A stretch of 64,000 nucleotides of DNA from Apoderus coryli (lineage: Eukaryota > Arthropoda > Insecta > Coleoptera > Attelabidae): the NCBI GenBank assembly GCA_911728435.2, contig OU452210.1:13764001-13828000 (forward strand), given 5' to 3'. Below the pieces are notes generated by a model. It searched no databases. It was not told the DNA's origin and saw nothing but the letters and a program-made list of their open reading frames with translations. This document shows, in pieces, positions 25,239-38,513 of this stretch (positions are counted from its first letter, which is position 1; every line of letters starts with the position of its first letter). The translations under genes were made by a program, and so were the position numbers.

Positions 25239-28200
25239 ATACGTGTTTTCGGTCAAGTTCAACGTAAAATGCATTTGACGTCAACACATGTTTTATTTTA
25301 TTCTTAAATATAAGTTTGGATTGAGAATTTTTGAAATTTGACGGTGTTTTGGAAGCATTTATAATAAAACAACTATTTCTGAACTGAACTTTTCTTTGCA
25401 CTGTGTATAAAATATTAAATATAACTAAAACCAATTTTATCTTTACCCATTTCTAAGGCACCATACTAGCTAGCTCTATTTGATATTTCCCAGGAAAAAA
25501 GAACTAAGTTAAAAAAGGAATCAATATCGGCAGTTACGTCTTTGGATCTAAGGTGAAAATTGTAGAAAATTGTGCCATAATCTCAAAAATATTGCCTTTC
25601 ATAATATCGACACCGAACTAACCGAAACTCTTATCTGTTATTAAATTTTACGTGGAACGACCTATATTTCTCTGATAATCGCATATTCAACATAGTTGTT
25701 TTTAACACGTTTCACACTAGATATTTTTTATTCTAAAACGATTTGCATTTACCTTACAGTTGAAGTTTAGGATCAACTCTAAATTGCATCTGCTCACATT
25801 TAAAACATTTTTATATTTTGATTTGTAATGTAATTCCTGCTTTTTCCATGCCCGTAACTTTCAACATTATGCATTATGTTTGTCAAATTTGCTTCCTTGA
25901 TCTGATATTTCACCGCATGTTACTGATCCCATATACTAAATGTAACTAACCTTAAAAAGGAAATTGTTAGGAAAAGAAACACCGAGGATTACTGCAATTG
26001 TTGTCCAAAACTATATGGTTTCTTTAGAATATTTTGCCCGTAGGACTTTCGTTTATCAACATAAAATCTATTTCTTTATTAACGAATATATCGAGCTTTG
26101 ACATATACAGTGAAAAAGCAGTGTTAGATATAATAACTTGTAAATTAACACTGCTTAAGCATCTGATTTATTTGAATTAATAATGCTATTGACCTGAATC
26201 CTTTCTAGTATTCGTAGTACATTACTACTTAGCATATATGAGACATTTTTTCGACTTCCTTGAAATGAACAATCAACATTCTACTTTATTAAAATTTCCG
26301 ATCTAATTTGATAGGTATGGTAAAAGCAGAAGTTCACGTACAATTACTACAATAGCTCTTATTACATTTTCCCAGCGAAGCCGTCCCTGATTGTTGCCAT
26401 TTCCAAGCATCAAATAAAATCTTATAAAACTGTTTTCATTCCTTTTTGCGTTGTGTCACTTCCCGTTCTAAACCGTATATGAACTCGAGAAATAAGCTGT
26501 TCGTTTTCTACAAACAATGTAATAAGCTTTAGTACTCTTAGAACCTTTAAAATAACATCCCCAATCGATTTCCCCTCCCCTAAAAAAATGTTCTTCTATA
26601 CTTACATCATATTTTTGTTTTTAATACTAACAACAACGGTGGCCAGTGAAAAATAAACAACGTATAAACTGCATCGGATTTTTAGGATGTTACAAACCAT
26701 TTTTATTGAGGCTGGCAGTTTTTACGTTCCTGTAAAACCTTAGCTGCTTTCCTATACCTACTTTTAAACCATTATCTTTCTACAGGTAAGTATATATTTC
26801 CTTGTAATACGTCTTCTTAGTTTTTACATTTTGTGTCACTAAATCTCAAAGTAAACTAAGCCCTGCAGAAGGAGATAAATGTGTGAAATAACATAACGAA
26901 TCTTTAAAATGCATTTTTTTAATTTTACGCTCTATACTATAGACATGGGCGCCGGCAGAAATATTACCAGGTGTGCAAGTGTATATAGGTGTCGTTCAAA
27001 AGACAATTTAACGCCCTTACCCTGTACTTGGGATATGATTTTCGGGAGTATGGAATTGTTAAATAATAAAACAATGGTTAAATATTATACTCATTTATTT
27101 GTAATAATTATCCAGACAGACATATTATATAACACAGGCAGCTAAACAAATGTTTAAAATTGAAAATCATTTTTAATAATACGACAGCTTCTGTTGACAT
27201 CGACTAGCTATACCTATATATATTTTTATGTCAATCCGCTGTTAAGTATTTTTAAATCGATAATCATCAATTACAAAAATGAAAACGGAAAAGCAATTAT
27301 ACCATATTTATATAAAATGCTCTAGAATGTATAAATTTTGTAGAGATAAATATTATGGAAAAAATAAATTTTAATTAGATAATGAATCGTATTTTGTCAA
27401 TCTTAAATCTGTTAATGACAGTTTTATAAAATCGATCTAAAAATGATATGGTTAAAATATGTATAGTTAACAGAGATATTATTATTTTAATATATATTAA
27501 TTTATTCTTTTTATACATTTATGTACTAATATAATCTATTTTGGCACTTTTAAACAATACATTTATAACATTACTCTGCAGAACTGCAGAATGTAATAAA
27601 AGAACGGGCGAGAAAATGGACGATAGCTTCTTGATGTTTATTGATATATGAGAACAGCCTCATTAGAGATATGAAAATGTTCCCTATAAATTCTTTGAAC
27701 ACATTAAGATATACCAGATATCTTTTGTAACTGAATATTTATAGCTTGGTAAATAAAAAGATGAAGATTCTCCTTATAGAAGTTACAGAATAAAGTTATT
27801 TTTATAGCTCAGATAGGACACAATTTCTACATGTAGTTCAAGAGGGTTGCTTAAAACTTAAAATAGTACATTACAATATCTAGGCGGAGAAGTGAGCTAT
27901 TCTAGACTAGTAACCCTGACACGTTATCCTATTTGATTGGATTAGATTTGCGGCATGTAAAGTTGAATATTATCTGCCCTGTCAAATATAAATCAAATAC
28001 ATGATTGGACCCTTTGTGGAACCCCACTCTTTGTTATACTAAACTCGTTGGATGGTTTAATTTCCTCATTTTTAACTCAAAGTTCACGAAATAAATAATA
28101 CACTGACTGTACAATTAGCTATGATTTTAGCAGAAACCGTTATTGGGATTTAATTTAATTTTAAACTATTAATATTACATCAAGAAACTATGTTCAAATA

Positions 28201-29268
28201 TGTTGTGAAAAACAATATAGGTACATATAAAACATTACTTTAGTTTTAAAATATTTACAAAATTGGAAATATTCCCTTTAACATAATACAGCACTAAATT
28301 ACAAGTAATTTACATTAAGCCTTACGACAATTGTTAATTTAATATTTACATATATATTTATTCAATTGACCTAAAATTTAAACAAAAATTAAGAATTCCA
28401 TACTTACTGAAACTATTTTTCAATAAGTAAAAAAAGTTAATCAGTCGCTTTACCAGATCTTGACAAGGTTTTCCAATGGTTCTGTTTGCATGGATAATTA
28501 ATTTTTATCAAGATACATTTTCTTGAATTTTGATCAAACCAAACATGCTAAAATTCAACTTCCTGATTTATTTTGAGGATAGTTTTAGAAAAATATAGCA
28601 TTTTAGCCAATAAGTTAAGTATTTTGAATGGATGCCTTGTTTTCTAAATTTCGATAGCCGTAACAGATTAGACTCACATCAGACAAGTTCATTTTCTTAA
28701 TTTCTGTATTTTTGTATATATGTAGTTGCATATATTTTGCAAAAGATCAATATCTGTAATAAAAACAAATTTTCTATTCAAAAAGAAGATTTACCTTAAG
28801 CGTATCTCATAACTAATTTTACTTTTACTTCAATTACCCTCATTGCAACATTATTATACCATTATTTTAAACTCTAAATCTAAATATTATTTTCGTTCCA
28901 TAGTTTAGTATAAAAACTTAACTAAATTTTATGTAACCGCAGAACACATCCAGTGTGTTTGTTCTAGAATTATAAAACTTGAATTTTCCTTTTGGAATAA
29001 TAGCTTTTTGCCCAACTCTCAAAAACATATTAAAAAACTTTTTGAATATTTTAATTTAATTGTTGATGAAATAATTTGATTAAATTATTGGTTTGCGCAA
29101 AATTTCTTATGGTTTCGATATGTATACGGCACAGGATTAGCCTTATTACTCAATTCGAAGGCACCCTCATGATACTATTGTTTGCAAAAATTAATAACTT
29201 TTTCAATTTTCGAAGATCCTGTATATTATAATAACATTATAATATAAACATTAAATAATATTTGTAAC
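25239..29268. other. Intergenic, no gene supported
   Basis: AT-rich throughout. Frames at 25159-25434 and 26909-27145 show no motif. The latter covers a short segment (26946-26975) that resembles 5461-5490. Confidence 0.4.
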
Positions 29269-29414
29269 ATAAATATAGAAACATGAAATAAACTAATATT
29301 GTATACGAACTGTTAGAACACCTGCCCGGCAATCGGGAGATGTTGGGTTCGAGTCCCACTTGTGCCTCAGTTCGTATACAATATTAGTTTATTATTTCAT
29401 GTTTCTAAATTTAT
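29269..29414. repeat. Foldback: tRNA-like loop between ~45-nt inverted arms
   Basis: Left arm 29269-29312 and right arm 29368-29414 are reverse complements apart from a 3-base insertion and minor changes; the inner 24 bases are exact. The 55-base loop (29313-29367) resembles the 3' half of a tRNA: TTAGAACACC, an anticodon-arm-like CCCGGCAATCGGG, a perfect B box GGTTCGAGTCC in a T-arm-like TGGGTTCGAGTCCCA, and an acceptor-like TTGTGCC. The expected D-arm/A-box half is absent. It therefore looks like a tRNA-derived (SINE-like) fragment captured in an inverted repeat, not a functional tRNA gene. Confidence 0.75.
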
Positions 29415-29415
29415 A

Positions 29416-29445
29416 TTATACAGTGTCAACTACTTATGTTAAATA
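29416..29445 (+). repeat. Copy 2 of the TTATACAGTGTCAAC motif
   Basis: It shares TTATACAGTGTCAAC(C/T)ACTTATGTT with 18401-18430 and abuts the right arm of the foldback. Confidence 0.55.
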
Positions 29446-32400
29446 GATTTCTGTCAAATATTTGTAACCTGTTTTGAAATAGGTCCATCAAGCCATTATT
29501 GTTACATAACCCTCAGGTTTTTGAAGTACGTATGAAATTTCTCATAAAAATATGGATCTCTATTTATTTAAAGCGGAGCTTACTCATACAATATTTACAT
29601 AAATCTGTTTTGGTTTAATAATGAACGCTGTAATTCAGAAGACGTTTTTGCTTTAAATTTGCTCTAATTATAATAAAACTAGGATTAAAGTTTGCTTTAA
29701 ATATGGAATATGACAAGCTAAAATAACAACCGTTTGTATGTCAGGTATTCTCTTACAGCTTTTTACAAATTTGTAAAAAATTTTGATTATATGTTGTGTT
29801 GATAATATTCAAGAAATTAAAGGCTTATTATTATTACCAAAACAGAGAAGAGGACACATTATTTTGTTCCTGATTATTTTTTTGTTCTATAGTAGAATAA
29901 TTATAAAGAGCAGGATATGTATTTTATATGACGGTTGATTTTTTTGTTTTTATTATTATTTTTTTAATTAAGCCAGCTTATAACCAAATTTTCTAATTAA
30001 TATCACATTTTTTAAACAAGTTGACCTAAAACATCAGAGTTTTCTATTATGTATTTATATTAAACTTATTGAAACATATTATACAGAATTGATCATAGCT
30101 CTCTCAGCTAATTAAAGATTTGGTTGTCTATTTTGCTTTGCACAACAAGAAATGGTAAAAATAAATACTTCTTGTTTTGATATTGGTAGACGGAAGTGGA
30201 AACCTAGGGGAAACGTCAAAAAAGGCTTCCGAAAAGACAAATTAAAAATACTGATTTATGTAACTACGGCCCTAACTTTTTGTCTGAAACTTTTAGAACC
30301 AAATTAACGAAGTCCGAAGAATTTTAAGCAAATAAAGGTCATCTTGTTTTTTCTCGGTAAATTGCACCATTTTCCAGTCAAAAACCGGTATGAGGTATAG
30401 ATAGGTTCGTGAGCTTTCTCTTAAATTCGCTTTTTGTGCACATGGTTGCTATGATCACTCTATATATTGCAAAATTGGAATGAACAGTGATTGGGTTTTT
30501 TAAATACATACTTAAAACTAATTGCCGAAATTGTATGTTTATACCTTGTCTAAAACACAAAATTCAAAATCAATAGGAAAGTACATTTAAATAATAAGAA
30601 ATTGTCAGCTATCTTTGCCATTTCAATTTTGTAAATTATGTTCAATATTTGTTTTAAAGCAGTCTTTTGTAACCTTAATTTGAGACTATAACAATGTTTA
30701 GGCCAAAGAAACCAATAAAGATAGAAATCTTATCGATTTTCTCTCTAAATGTAATTGTTAGATTCATATAGAATAATATCGTATATCTTACACAAATATG
30801 AGCAACATTTGTCTTAATAATAATTTAATTTTTATTATTTAACAAAAAATAAATACAATATAATAAAAGTACAAAAAAATATAAAAGAATTACGGGAATT
30901 CCCTTAACAGAATGCGAGTTGGTAAATGTGGTGCAAATAAAATTACCATTTTTATTATATAACTTACGGTTAAAAAATTCATTTCGTCAAAAATGTATTT
31001 GGTATGCAATTGTCACGGCGTTTTATAAAAGACAGAAAATGAAGTTTAAAAAGGAAAAGCTAGATGATATAAAATTTTGCCGGTTTTACCATTCATTGGC
31101 GTGGAATATTACTCTTAAGCATATATGATCATTACAACAGATATTTTTATGAGCATTTTTCACAAAACGTATAAATAAATATATGAGATTTTCTTGCAAA
31201 GAGAAAATATTCAAGGAAAACATTAACCTTGTTTTCTGTTCTATTCCTTTTTAAATTAAGTGTGAGCTAACAATTTTAGTTAACTAATAAATACATTACT
31301 TTAATACATTCATAAAGTAAGCAAAAAATTAAACAAAATCAAAGATAAAATAATATTTTAACTTTCCAAAATTTTCCTGTATCAAAAAATTTATATATTA
31401 ATGAAAACAGTCGGCGTATCAAATACAATTTACCTTTAAAACAATTCGAGTTATAAATCTGCATAGTTACAAATTCCAACTACTAGACAAATTGCTTGAA
31501 GCTGTCAAATTGACATTCTTTATAATTAATCCATTTTTGAAAAATACTTGCTGTTAAATAAATGTATATGCAAAAGAGTAATAATTACAATAATGGTGTA
31601 ACCACGGCACTGTCTAAATGGAATTAAGGGTTTTAGTTGCAGGTTTACATTAATTTTGAGGCAGAATGAATAACGTACCAGAGAAAAAACAGTGTAGAAT
31701 CACAGCTGCAAACTGCGGTAGTGCCCACCTAGCCATGCTGACACAACCTAGAACAGAAAAAAATATATATTTTCACATCAATATCGATTCCAATCTGTCT
31801 GTTTCAAAAAAACGACTCTATTATTCTTTTGTTTAACTAGAATATGCAAAATGGTATTTGGCGACACACACATCATTTGAAGTTCGTCCTAATTTTCAGT
31901 ATATGAATCAGATATATAGAATAAATTTCAAAAGTTTACCGTAGCTATCTCATTTTTCTTAGATACACCCTATATGTATTTTGTGACCCTCTTTTTTTGT
32001 GGAATTGCAAGGGAATTTGCATTATCATCATCTCAAAAAATTACATAATTACATACACTTAATCTTACTAAATATATTATCAATATCATGAAGTCATCGT
32101 GCCACAGAGAATTAAAACACAAATATGCAACCTCAATCATTGCTTATTATACCTCTAAATCGGACTCTATAAGTGAAACAGATACGAAACAGCAAACTAA
32201 CCTGATAGAATTCCTTTTTCTTATCGTAAAGGACAAGATTGAGTTGCCAGTACTTTTCTAACTATTTTTATCTAAACATTCAAGCATATTTCAAGTAGAT
32301 GTTGCCATAAATAAATTCTCCGGAATCAGGATTCACTAATGAATATGAGAAATTAGGAACCTCTTCACTTAAAAAAAATTAGGGAAGCCATTGCGTAAAA

Positions 32401-32924
32401 TTAAAGTGTTATAAAGCAATAAAAGTGGCATACATCAATCAAAACAAAACCCGTAGGATTATTTTAATAGAGTTAACAAATACTAGTATTTATATCCCTT
32501 AAACGGAACGGTGAGCCAGCAATATCTTGCGAATACCTGGATAAATTTCTTTTCCAATTTAAAACAAATTATCTTTTCTCTGTGTTGAGCATTCTGTGTG
32601 AAATATCATGAGACATCAGCAGCCATTTTGTTTTTCTACCACACTTACATTGTACATGTGGTGAATTCTAAAGTAAATTTTCTCCAGTTTTCTAGGATAA
32701 ACGTCAGTGTACTGAGTCCTTAGGGAATCTATCTCATTTCGTTTGTCTAAACCCCAAATGTACAAATATATGTCTAAAAACAATCATTATTAAAATTTCA
32801 TTTATGCAATTTTGTGCTTAGCAACTTTATAAACATTATAATATGTTTGTCGCAAAATTTATGGTTTTTTTTTTGTTAAAGGTTCCGTTCGACATAAGTC
32901 TCTGGTGAAATTTTTTGAAGACAC
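29446..32924. other. Intergenic, nothing recognised
   Basis: Very AT-rich. Frames at 30378-30560 and 30919-31128 show no motif. The A-rich stretch at 30825-30890 may be a LINE tail on the minus strand but cannot be confirmed. Confidence 0.35.
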
Positions 32925-33110
32925 TTAATAATAAAAATAATAATAATTTTATTTGCACAATCTTCACAAAATAAAATGAATTACAAACAAATTAAATTAA
33001 CAAAATAAAATATTACAAATTTGTTTCTTTTTCAACGCAAAAAGGACCCAGAATCAATCTAGGAAAAGTTCTAGTCTGGTCCTTAAAAAATAAAAAAAAA
33101 GATACACAAA
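32925..33110 (-). mobile_element. LINE 3' UTR remnant with (ATT)n tail
   Basis: On the minus strand this stretch runs from a GGACCAGACTAG region through T/A-rich sequence into GTGCAAATAAAATTATTATT, ending at 32925-32945. The ending is like that of the + strand LINE at 25.2 kb (GCAAATAAATGTATTATTATT). No coding part is recognised, so only the 3' end was inserted or kept. Confidence 0.5.
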
Positions 33111-35910
33111 AAAAATATCGAATAGAGCAGACAAAAATCATTGCAACCATTTAAAAGAAAAAAAAAATAATAAACCAAAAATAAAAAAAAATATATACTG
33201 AATCAAATTTCATATAATATAACTAAAATTTTATTGTTGAGACTTTTTTACTTCCTATATTTGTTTTGCATAAAATGATTTTAAAATTAAATTATCTTTA
33301 AATTATACATACTATATTAATTTACGTAACATTTTTTTGATATCCGAAATGAAAGTTGGTATATCCAAAAAGCTGTATCAAGAAATACCTACTACAAAGG
33401 AATCTTCAAAAGACTCTAACTCTAACCGTAGGTATACAGGTTAATATTTTAATTATTTTACTAAAAAATTCCAATGAAATATCTACTAAATTTCAGGTTC
33501 AAAATAAGATGAAGATAGGTTAAATTCGAATGCTCTGATTGGCTCGGCACTTTGGGAAATTAATATATTCTATATACTGTGAGCTAGTGTAAGGAGAAAG
33601 TATCCTGAACTGGAATCGAATGTGGGGTTTCTAAAATAAATGGCGATTTCCTTTATGAACTGTACGCAAAGCATCCAGCGGACATGCCTCTAACAGATGT
33701 ATTTGATTTTTTAAAAAACTCCATAAATTTTATTGAGTTTTCTAAACTCAGTGGCCTATTTAGATAAGACGATACGACTCGTATTACAAACCTGAAAAAT
33801 TTTACAATATTGTTCAGAAAAAAATATTCTATCTTTCATTATCACAACGGAGATATAGTTACATATTAATTAATTTAATAAGTTAATTACGAATTTACTA
33901 ACTTCAAATTGGAGTACCAACTGGATTAAAGCAAACTAGAATTAAAGCACAAGTTAGTTGTAACTCTAGTTATATGTGGGATTTATATGTACAGCATGTG
34001 GTTGCGATTTTGCGAATTTAAGCACTACCATTTAAAATAGACGCAAAGAGTGTAATGTAATTGTGATATTGAAGTTTTATGAATGTCAAACGTTTCGCTT
34101 CATGAATATATTTTGTTGATTTTTTTTTTTTTTGGCATATTATAACTTCGGTAAGTGACATTCAAGTAGGTAATAAAGACTCAATTAATTTTTCAATGAA
34201 TCATAAAGTTTAGTGAATGACCCATTTCAGCTATCGTTCTCACATCACGAAATTGCAAGATTAGCGAGATGGTAACATTAATATTATACATATGTAATGT
34301 GCTTGTCAGTCCTTACGTATATGTATAAATGTCAGGTAACTAATAGATGCCTCGGCCTGCTAACTTACTAATACGATTGATTACTTGCCAGTTCAGAATA
34401 TATTACAAGCAATATCTAATCTAGTCAAGTATAGTTGACAATACAAACAGCTTAGATGAGCTAACCACTTAGATGATTGGGAGATTTCATTGCTAATAAT
34501 TTTTATTCAATGCTAAGAGAACTGATTTTATGAGAATAACTGTGATATTTATGATAAAACTACAATACATATGTACAATGTTGAATTTTTTAGGAAAGTC
34601 AAAAATGCTTACTAATAATTTGAAAATTAGTGACGTATATTTTTTTTGCAAAATGGTATTGATCGAAAAAAAAATATTGCGCGTTACACGAGCAAGTCCC
34701 TCCAAGCTTCTAGCCATGAATTTTTAATCTTGGTTTATTTGAAGCACAAACTAATGCCTATTTCAAATTTTAATCGAATATAATGATAAAGAAATGTCTC
34801 ATACGATGCCGACTTTTTGAAAGTCGCTGTTTATATAAATTTGCATTGAAATTACCTTTATTGTAATGTAGAAAAATGTAATTTTCAAAATGCCCACATG
34901 ACGGAAATATATTTGAAATTACTAAATTAAAGAATTGTGTTTTGAAATGATATAAATCAACAAAAAGATGACAATTTTAAAGAAGTAGTTCATATTTACG
35001 TGGAATAGAATGATATATACTTTGAAATAAAAGTCAATCTCCACAAAACGAATTTAATAGATTTCTCTATCAACTTTACTTCAACCATACATGTTTCGGA
35101 GCAGCAGTCTCCACCTTCAGTGGTTAGTAAGGTTACAAAAAGCTTTTTTTCATTGTGTATAAATTTATGTTAATAATGTGTGTATCGTATTATTTATCTT
35201 TTATATTTTTATAAGTCAATAAAATTGAGAATGTTACACTTAATCGAAGGTGAAGTCGAACGTCTTCAAGTTGTAACAATGGTGATTTCTTTTTTATCTT
35301 AACTTGGTTTTAATTTGCCATCCAACATCTGTAAACACCGAGTTTGAATAACTGATAAATTTTAAATATTATTTTAAATCTAAAAAACCTGAAAGTTTTC
35401 GAATAAAGAAAAGCTGGTTTAATGTTCATTTAGAGAACAATCTCTGCAAATATATTATTTTATTCATTTCATGATAATTCAGTTTGCTTTTTCATTTCTT
35501 TATTTTCGTCTAGTACGTAGGCGTAGTGAGATTTTTTAATGAAGCTCTACCATTTCAGCTTCTGAAAAATTATGAATTTTTAATATTATACAAAATTCTA
35601 CAGTGTTATTTTTTAGCAGTCACTCAATGCATGAGGAAAAGTCTCTATGAATATTTGCTCTATATTCATTTCAGATTTTTGTGACTCTTCATTCGCAAAA
35701 ATATGTTACCTCATACAGCTTTTCTTAAAATCTTTATTTTTGTTAAATAGATAGATAATGTTGATTTTGAACAGTATATTTTTCTAAAACAAGGCAAAAT
35801 TTGTTCAAAAGAATCTTCAATTTTAAAACAATTCAAAGAAGCAATGAGAGAAAAAAGAAGAGGATAATAATTGACATAGCGCTAGTATACAATAGTGGAG
35901 TTGCGTCCTT
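33111..35910. other. Intergenic, nothing recognised
   Basis: No supportable frame or repeat. The overlapping frames at 34493-34727 are chance frames in AT-rich DNA. Confidence 0.35.
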
Positions 35911-35984
35911 TTTTCGAATTCATTTCTTCTACATTTGTTGTAAAATATGGGCAAACAACAAATCTCGAATTTGTCACACGTTCC
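35911..35984 (+). repeat. Dispersed ~75-bp direct repeat, copy A
   Basis: It begins TTTTCGAATTCATTTCTTCT and ends with ACGTTCC. Copy B is at 37333-37409 in the same orientation, about 1.42 kb away. Differences are an ATT insertion in B and a few substitutions. Confidence 0.85.
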
Positions 35985-37332
35985 ATTTTATCAGTTTTGT
36001 GTAAATTTTCAAATGCAGTGGGGCTTGAAAAATGTAATAAACACGTAGTTTCAAACTATTACAAACCAACCTGTATAATTGATTTTGAATAACGTTGATG
36101 ATAATCCTCGGTCATTATAACAGCGAATGGGGTAGTAATGTTATATAATTATATGTATATTTATACAGAATTTGTGTTTTACTGATATTCAATTATAAAT
36201 AATAATCACAGACTATAATAAAATACATAATTGTAATACTTAGTGGTTGTTATCATTAATATAATGAGCATAATATTCAAAAATTCTAATCTAATAATTC
36301 TCAAAAAATATATAATAAACGTACAAGCATTGTGAAATGCTTTCAGTGCTGTATTGAATCTATTGTCATAAACAATAAGAGATTTCACGAAGTCATTGTT
36401 GTTACGATCTAATTGATATGCTTATTAAAGAAAGAAATGGCAATCATTAAACATATAATCATAGTGGAATCGATGAGTACAATTACTTCATTAAAATACT
36501 TTTTTAAACGTTAAGATTCATAGCATCCTTTGCCTGTGTTTTTTGTAAACTCAATTTAAATAAAGTAATAATAAAACCAAAAATAAAAAGCGACGTCAGA
36601 TGGATTCTAGTTTAATAATTTATTTTATAACATTTAATTGAATCGAAAATTATTGAGAGATATTTTTTTATTTTAATCATCTGGGGTTGGAATTGTAAAT
36701 TAAGTGAGTTTATTTTTTGTTCGAGGTAGCTCTAACACATATTTTAATAAATTTAAATTTATTAGAATGCAAAATCAGATTTTTACTCGCTAATTTCATT
36801 CTGTATATGCCCTTCATTTCCAAGTACTTATATAGGATCATACAATGTCACCGTAATTCTTAAAGAAAGTATGACATATAAAACGCTCCCTTGATAGCTC
36901 AATATCAAAGCTCTTTGAGCCGATCTTATTTCGCGTGAATGCCGTGATAATTACCATTAAAACTGTTTATGTGGCAAAGTTGACAGTTCTGGATAGCGAA
37001 TAAAATGGCCATTAAAATTGGAGGGATAAGAGAAAACCGCAATCCCGAAGTATACCTGTGAACCACTTGAAACATTTATCCCGGGTGAGGTCTGAGAGGT
37101 TATTTAAAAATCCATCTCCGTTTCAAACATAGTCGAGTACCTCAGAAAAGGCACATTTGAATGCAAAGTGAACATTTAGAGCTCCAATGAAATAAAAGTT
37201 GTAATGTCACTAAAATAAATTGATTATTAGGTATCGTTTTTCTACTTTGTTGGAAACAATAAAAAAACTTTGAAATTAAAATAGATTCATTATTTGTTCT
37301 TAGATATTTTGCTTCTTAATAGATTAGTACAT

Positions 37333-37409
37333 TTTTCGATTTCATTTCTTCTACATTATTTGTTGTAAAATATGGGAAAACAACAAATCTCGAATTTGTG
37401 AGACGTTCC
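37333..37409 (+). repeat. Dispersed ~75-bp direct repeat, copy B
   Basis: Partner of 35911-35984. Just after it, one frame reads LADDTYYQY, reminiscent of the LINE YADDT box, so the repeat may be part of a LINE coding region. Confidence 0.8.
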
Positions 37410-37485
37410 TTTGGCAGATGACACGTATTATCAATATTTGGATACCTAAGATAAATTTTATTTCTTTAACGAGGCCTTTCTAACA

Positions 37486-37790
37486 TATAACTACATGTTA
37501 GGTGTCCATCAGGGATCTCACTTGGGTACGTTTTTATATCCAGTGTTTCATAATGATGATCTAGACACTAATAGAGTAAATATGTATAGACAAAGTTGTA
37601 TAGAGTTGAATTATTATAGTTTCTCTGTGGTAGTACGTCCTATGGCTTACAAGCACTACAATATTTACCTATTTCGAATAATTGAACAAGAGCTCTAGAT
37701 TCTAATAACAGAAGGCTCTAATATGCTGAGCCTGCCTTTGGCAAATTGTAAAACAGTAGAAGCATAACAGAAACAATGTAGCTGTGTTAA
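37486..37790 (+). mobile_element. Degenerate LINE reverse transcriptase fragment
   Basis: At 37492-37566 the frame reads MLGVHQGSHLGTFLYPVFHNDDLD, or in short form GVHQGSHLGTFLYPVFHND, against the LINE consensus GVPQGSHLGPLLFxxFINDL. At about 37660-37780 a second block (FRIIEQEL, stop, then NMLSLPLANCKTVEA) fits the segment after the FADD box (NKLSLNxSKCKxxxF). Internal stops and missing residues show an old copy. The lineage resembles the 13.2-14.0-kb element. The frame at 37798-38061 downstream (VDELFRTDPSLRPHESLLC) is not assigned. Confidence 0.65.
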
Positions 37791-38459
37791 AATTCAGTTG
37801 CAGTTTTTTGAAAATAAAAGCTTATTATTAATAGAAAATACACATGCACTCATGCAATTCGTCGAAGGTTCTAGAGTAGATGAGTTGTTCCGCACGGACC
37901 CTTCACTGCGACCACACGAGAGTCTATTATGTTCAAGAGTACAGACAAATAAAAAGGACATCGACCAAAGCGTTCACAGAATATCTATCGTATTCGGGGT
38001 GAGGAAAATCCACGAGGGATTCATTAAAAGCCTATATATCCATTGCATTATGGCCTGGTGATGTTTGATATCGTAAGAGTTCTATTGAATTTTTATGACA
38101 TAATATCGATCTAGAGGACATATGGTTTTAACAGGACGATACAACCTTATAGTGCTAATGTAACAATAATTGTTTTTTGTTGAGAGAAAAGTTTTCTGGA
38201 AGAAGAAATTGTGATGTTAAATAATCCACAATTGATTCCGGAACTAAAGAATAAAATTATCGTGTCATTGGTAAAATAGAGCCTCAATTATGTCAAAATT
38301 TTAACAAAAGAATGAAGCAGTTAGACATGGTGATTTTTCAGATAAAAAAGTTTGTTTTACGCCTAAATTTCTGGGACCCTATAGAAAATTATGTATACTT
38401 TCCGAATAAACTAAACCAAAAAATAAAAGGGTTTTATAATACAAAAAACAATAATATTA

Positions 38460-38513
38460 CTTATAGCAAAATAATTTATTAATTTAAATAAATTTACAAC
38501 AATTTAATTTATT
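38460..38513 (-). terminator. Candidate polyA signals of the DIP-like gene
   Basis: Minus-strand AATAAA hexamers at 38508-38513 (overlapping the stop codon region) and 38475-38480, in A/T-rich sequence just past the stop. The second is better placed for 3' end formation. Confidence 0.4.

Noticed and set aside
29313..29367. Functional tRNA gene
   Set aside because: Only the 3' half resembles a tRNA. The D arm/A box and acceptor 5' strand are missing, and the anticodon loop lacks the expected U33.
37798..38061. 87-codon frame with VDELFRTDPSLRPHESLLC
   Set aside because: It looks more coding-like than its neighbours but I cannot assign it to the LINE upstream or to any family, so it is not listed as a gene.
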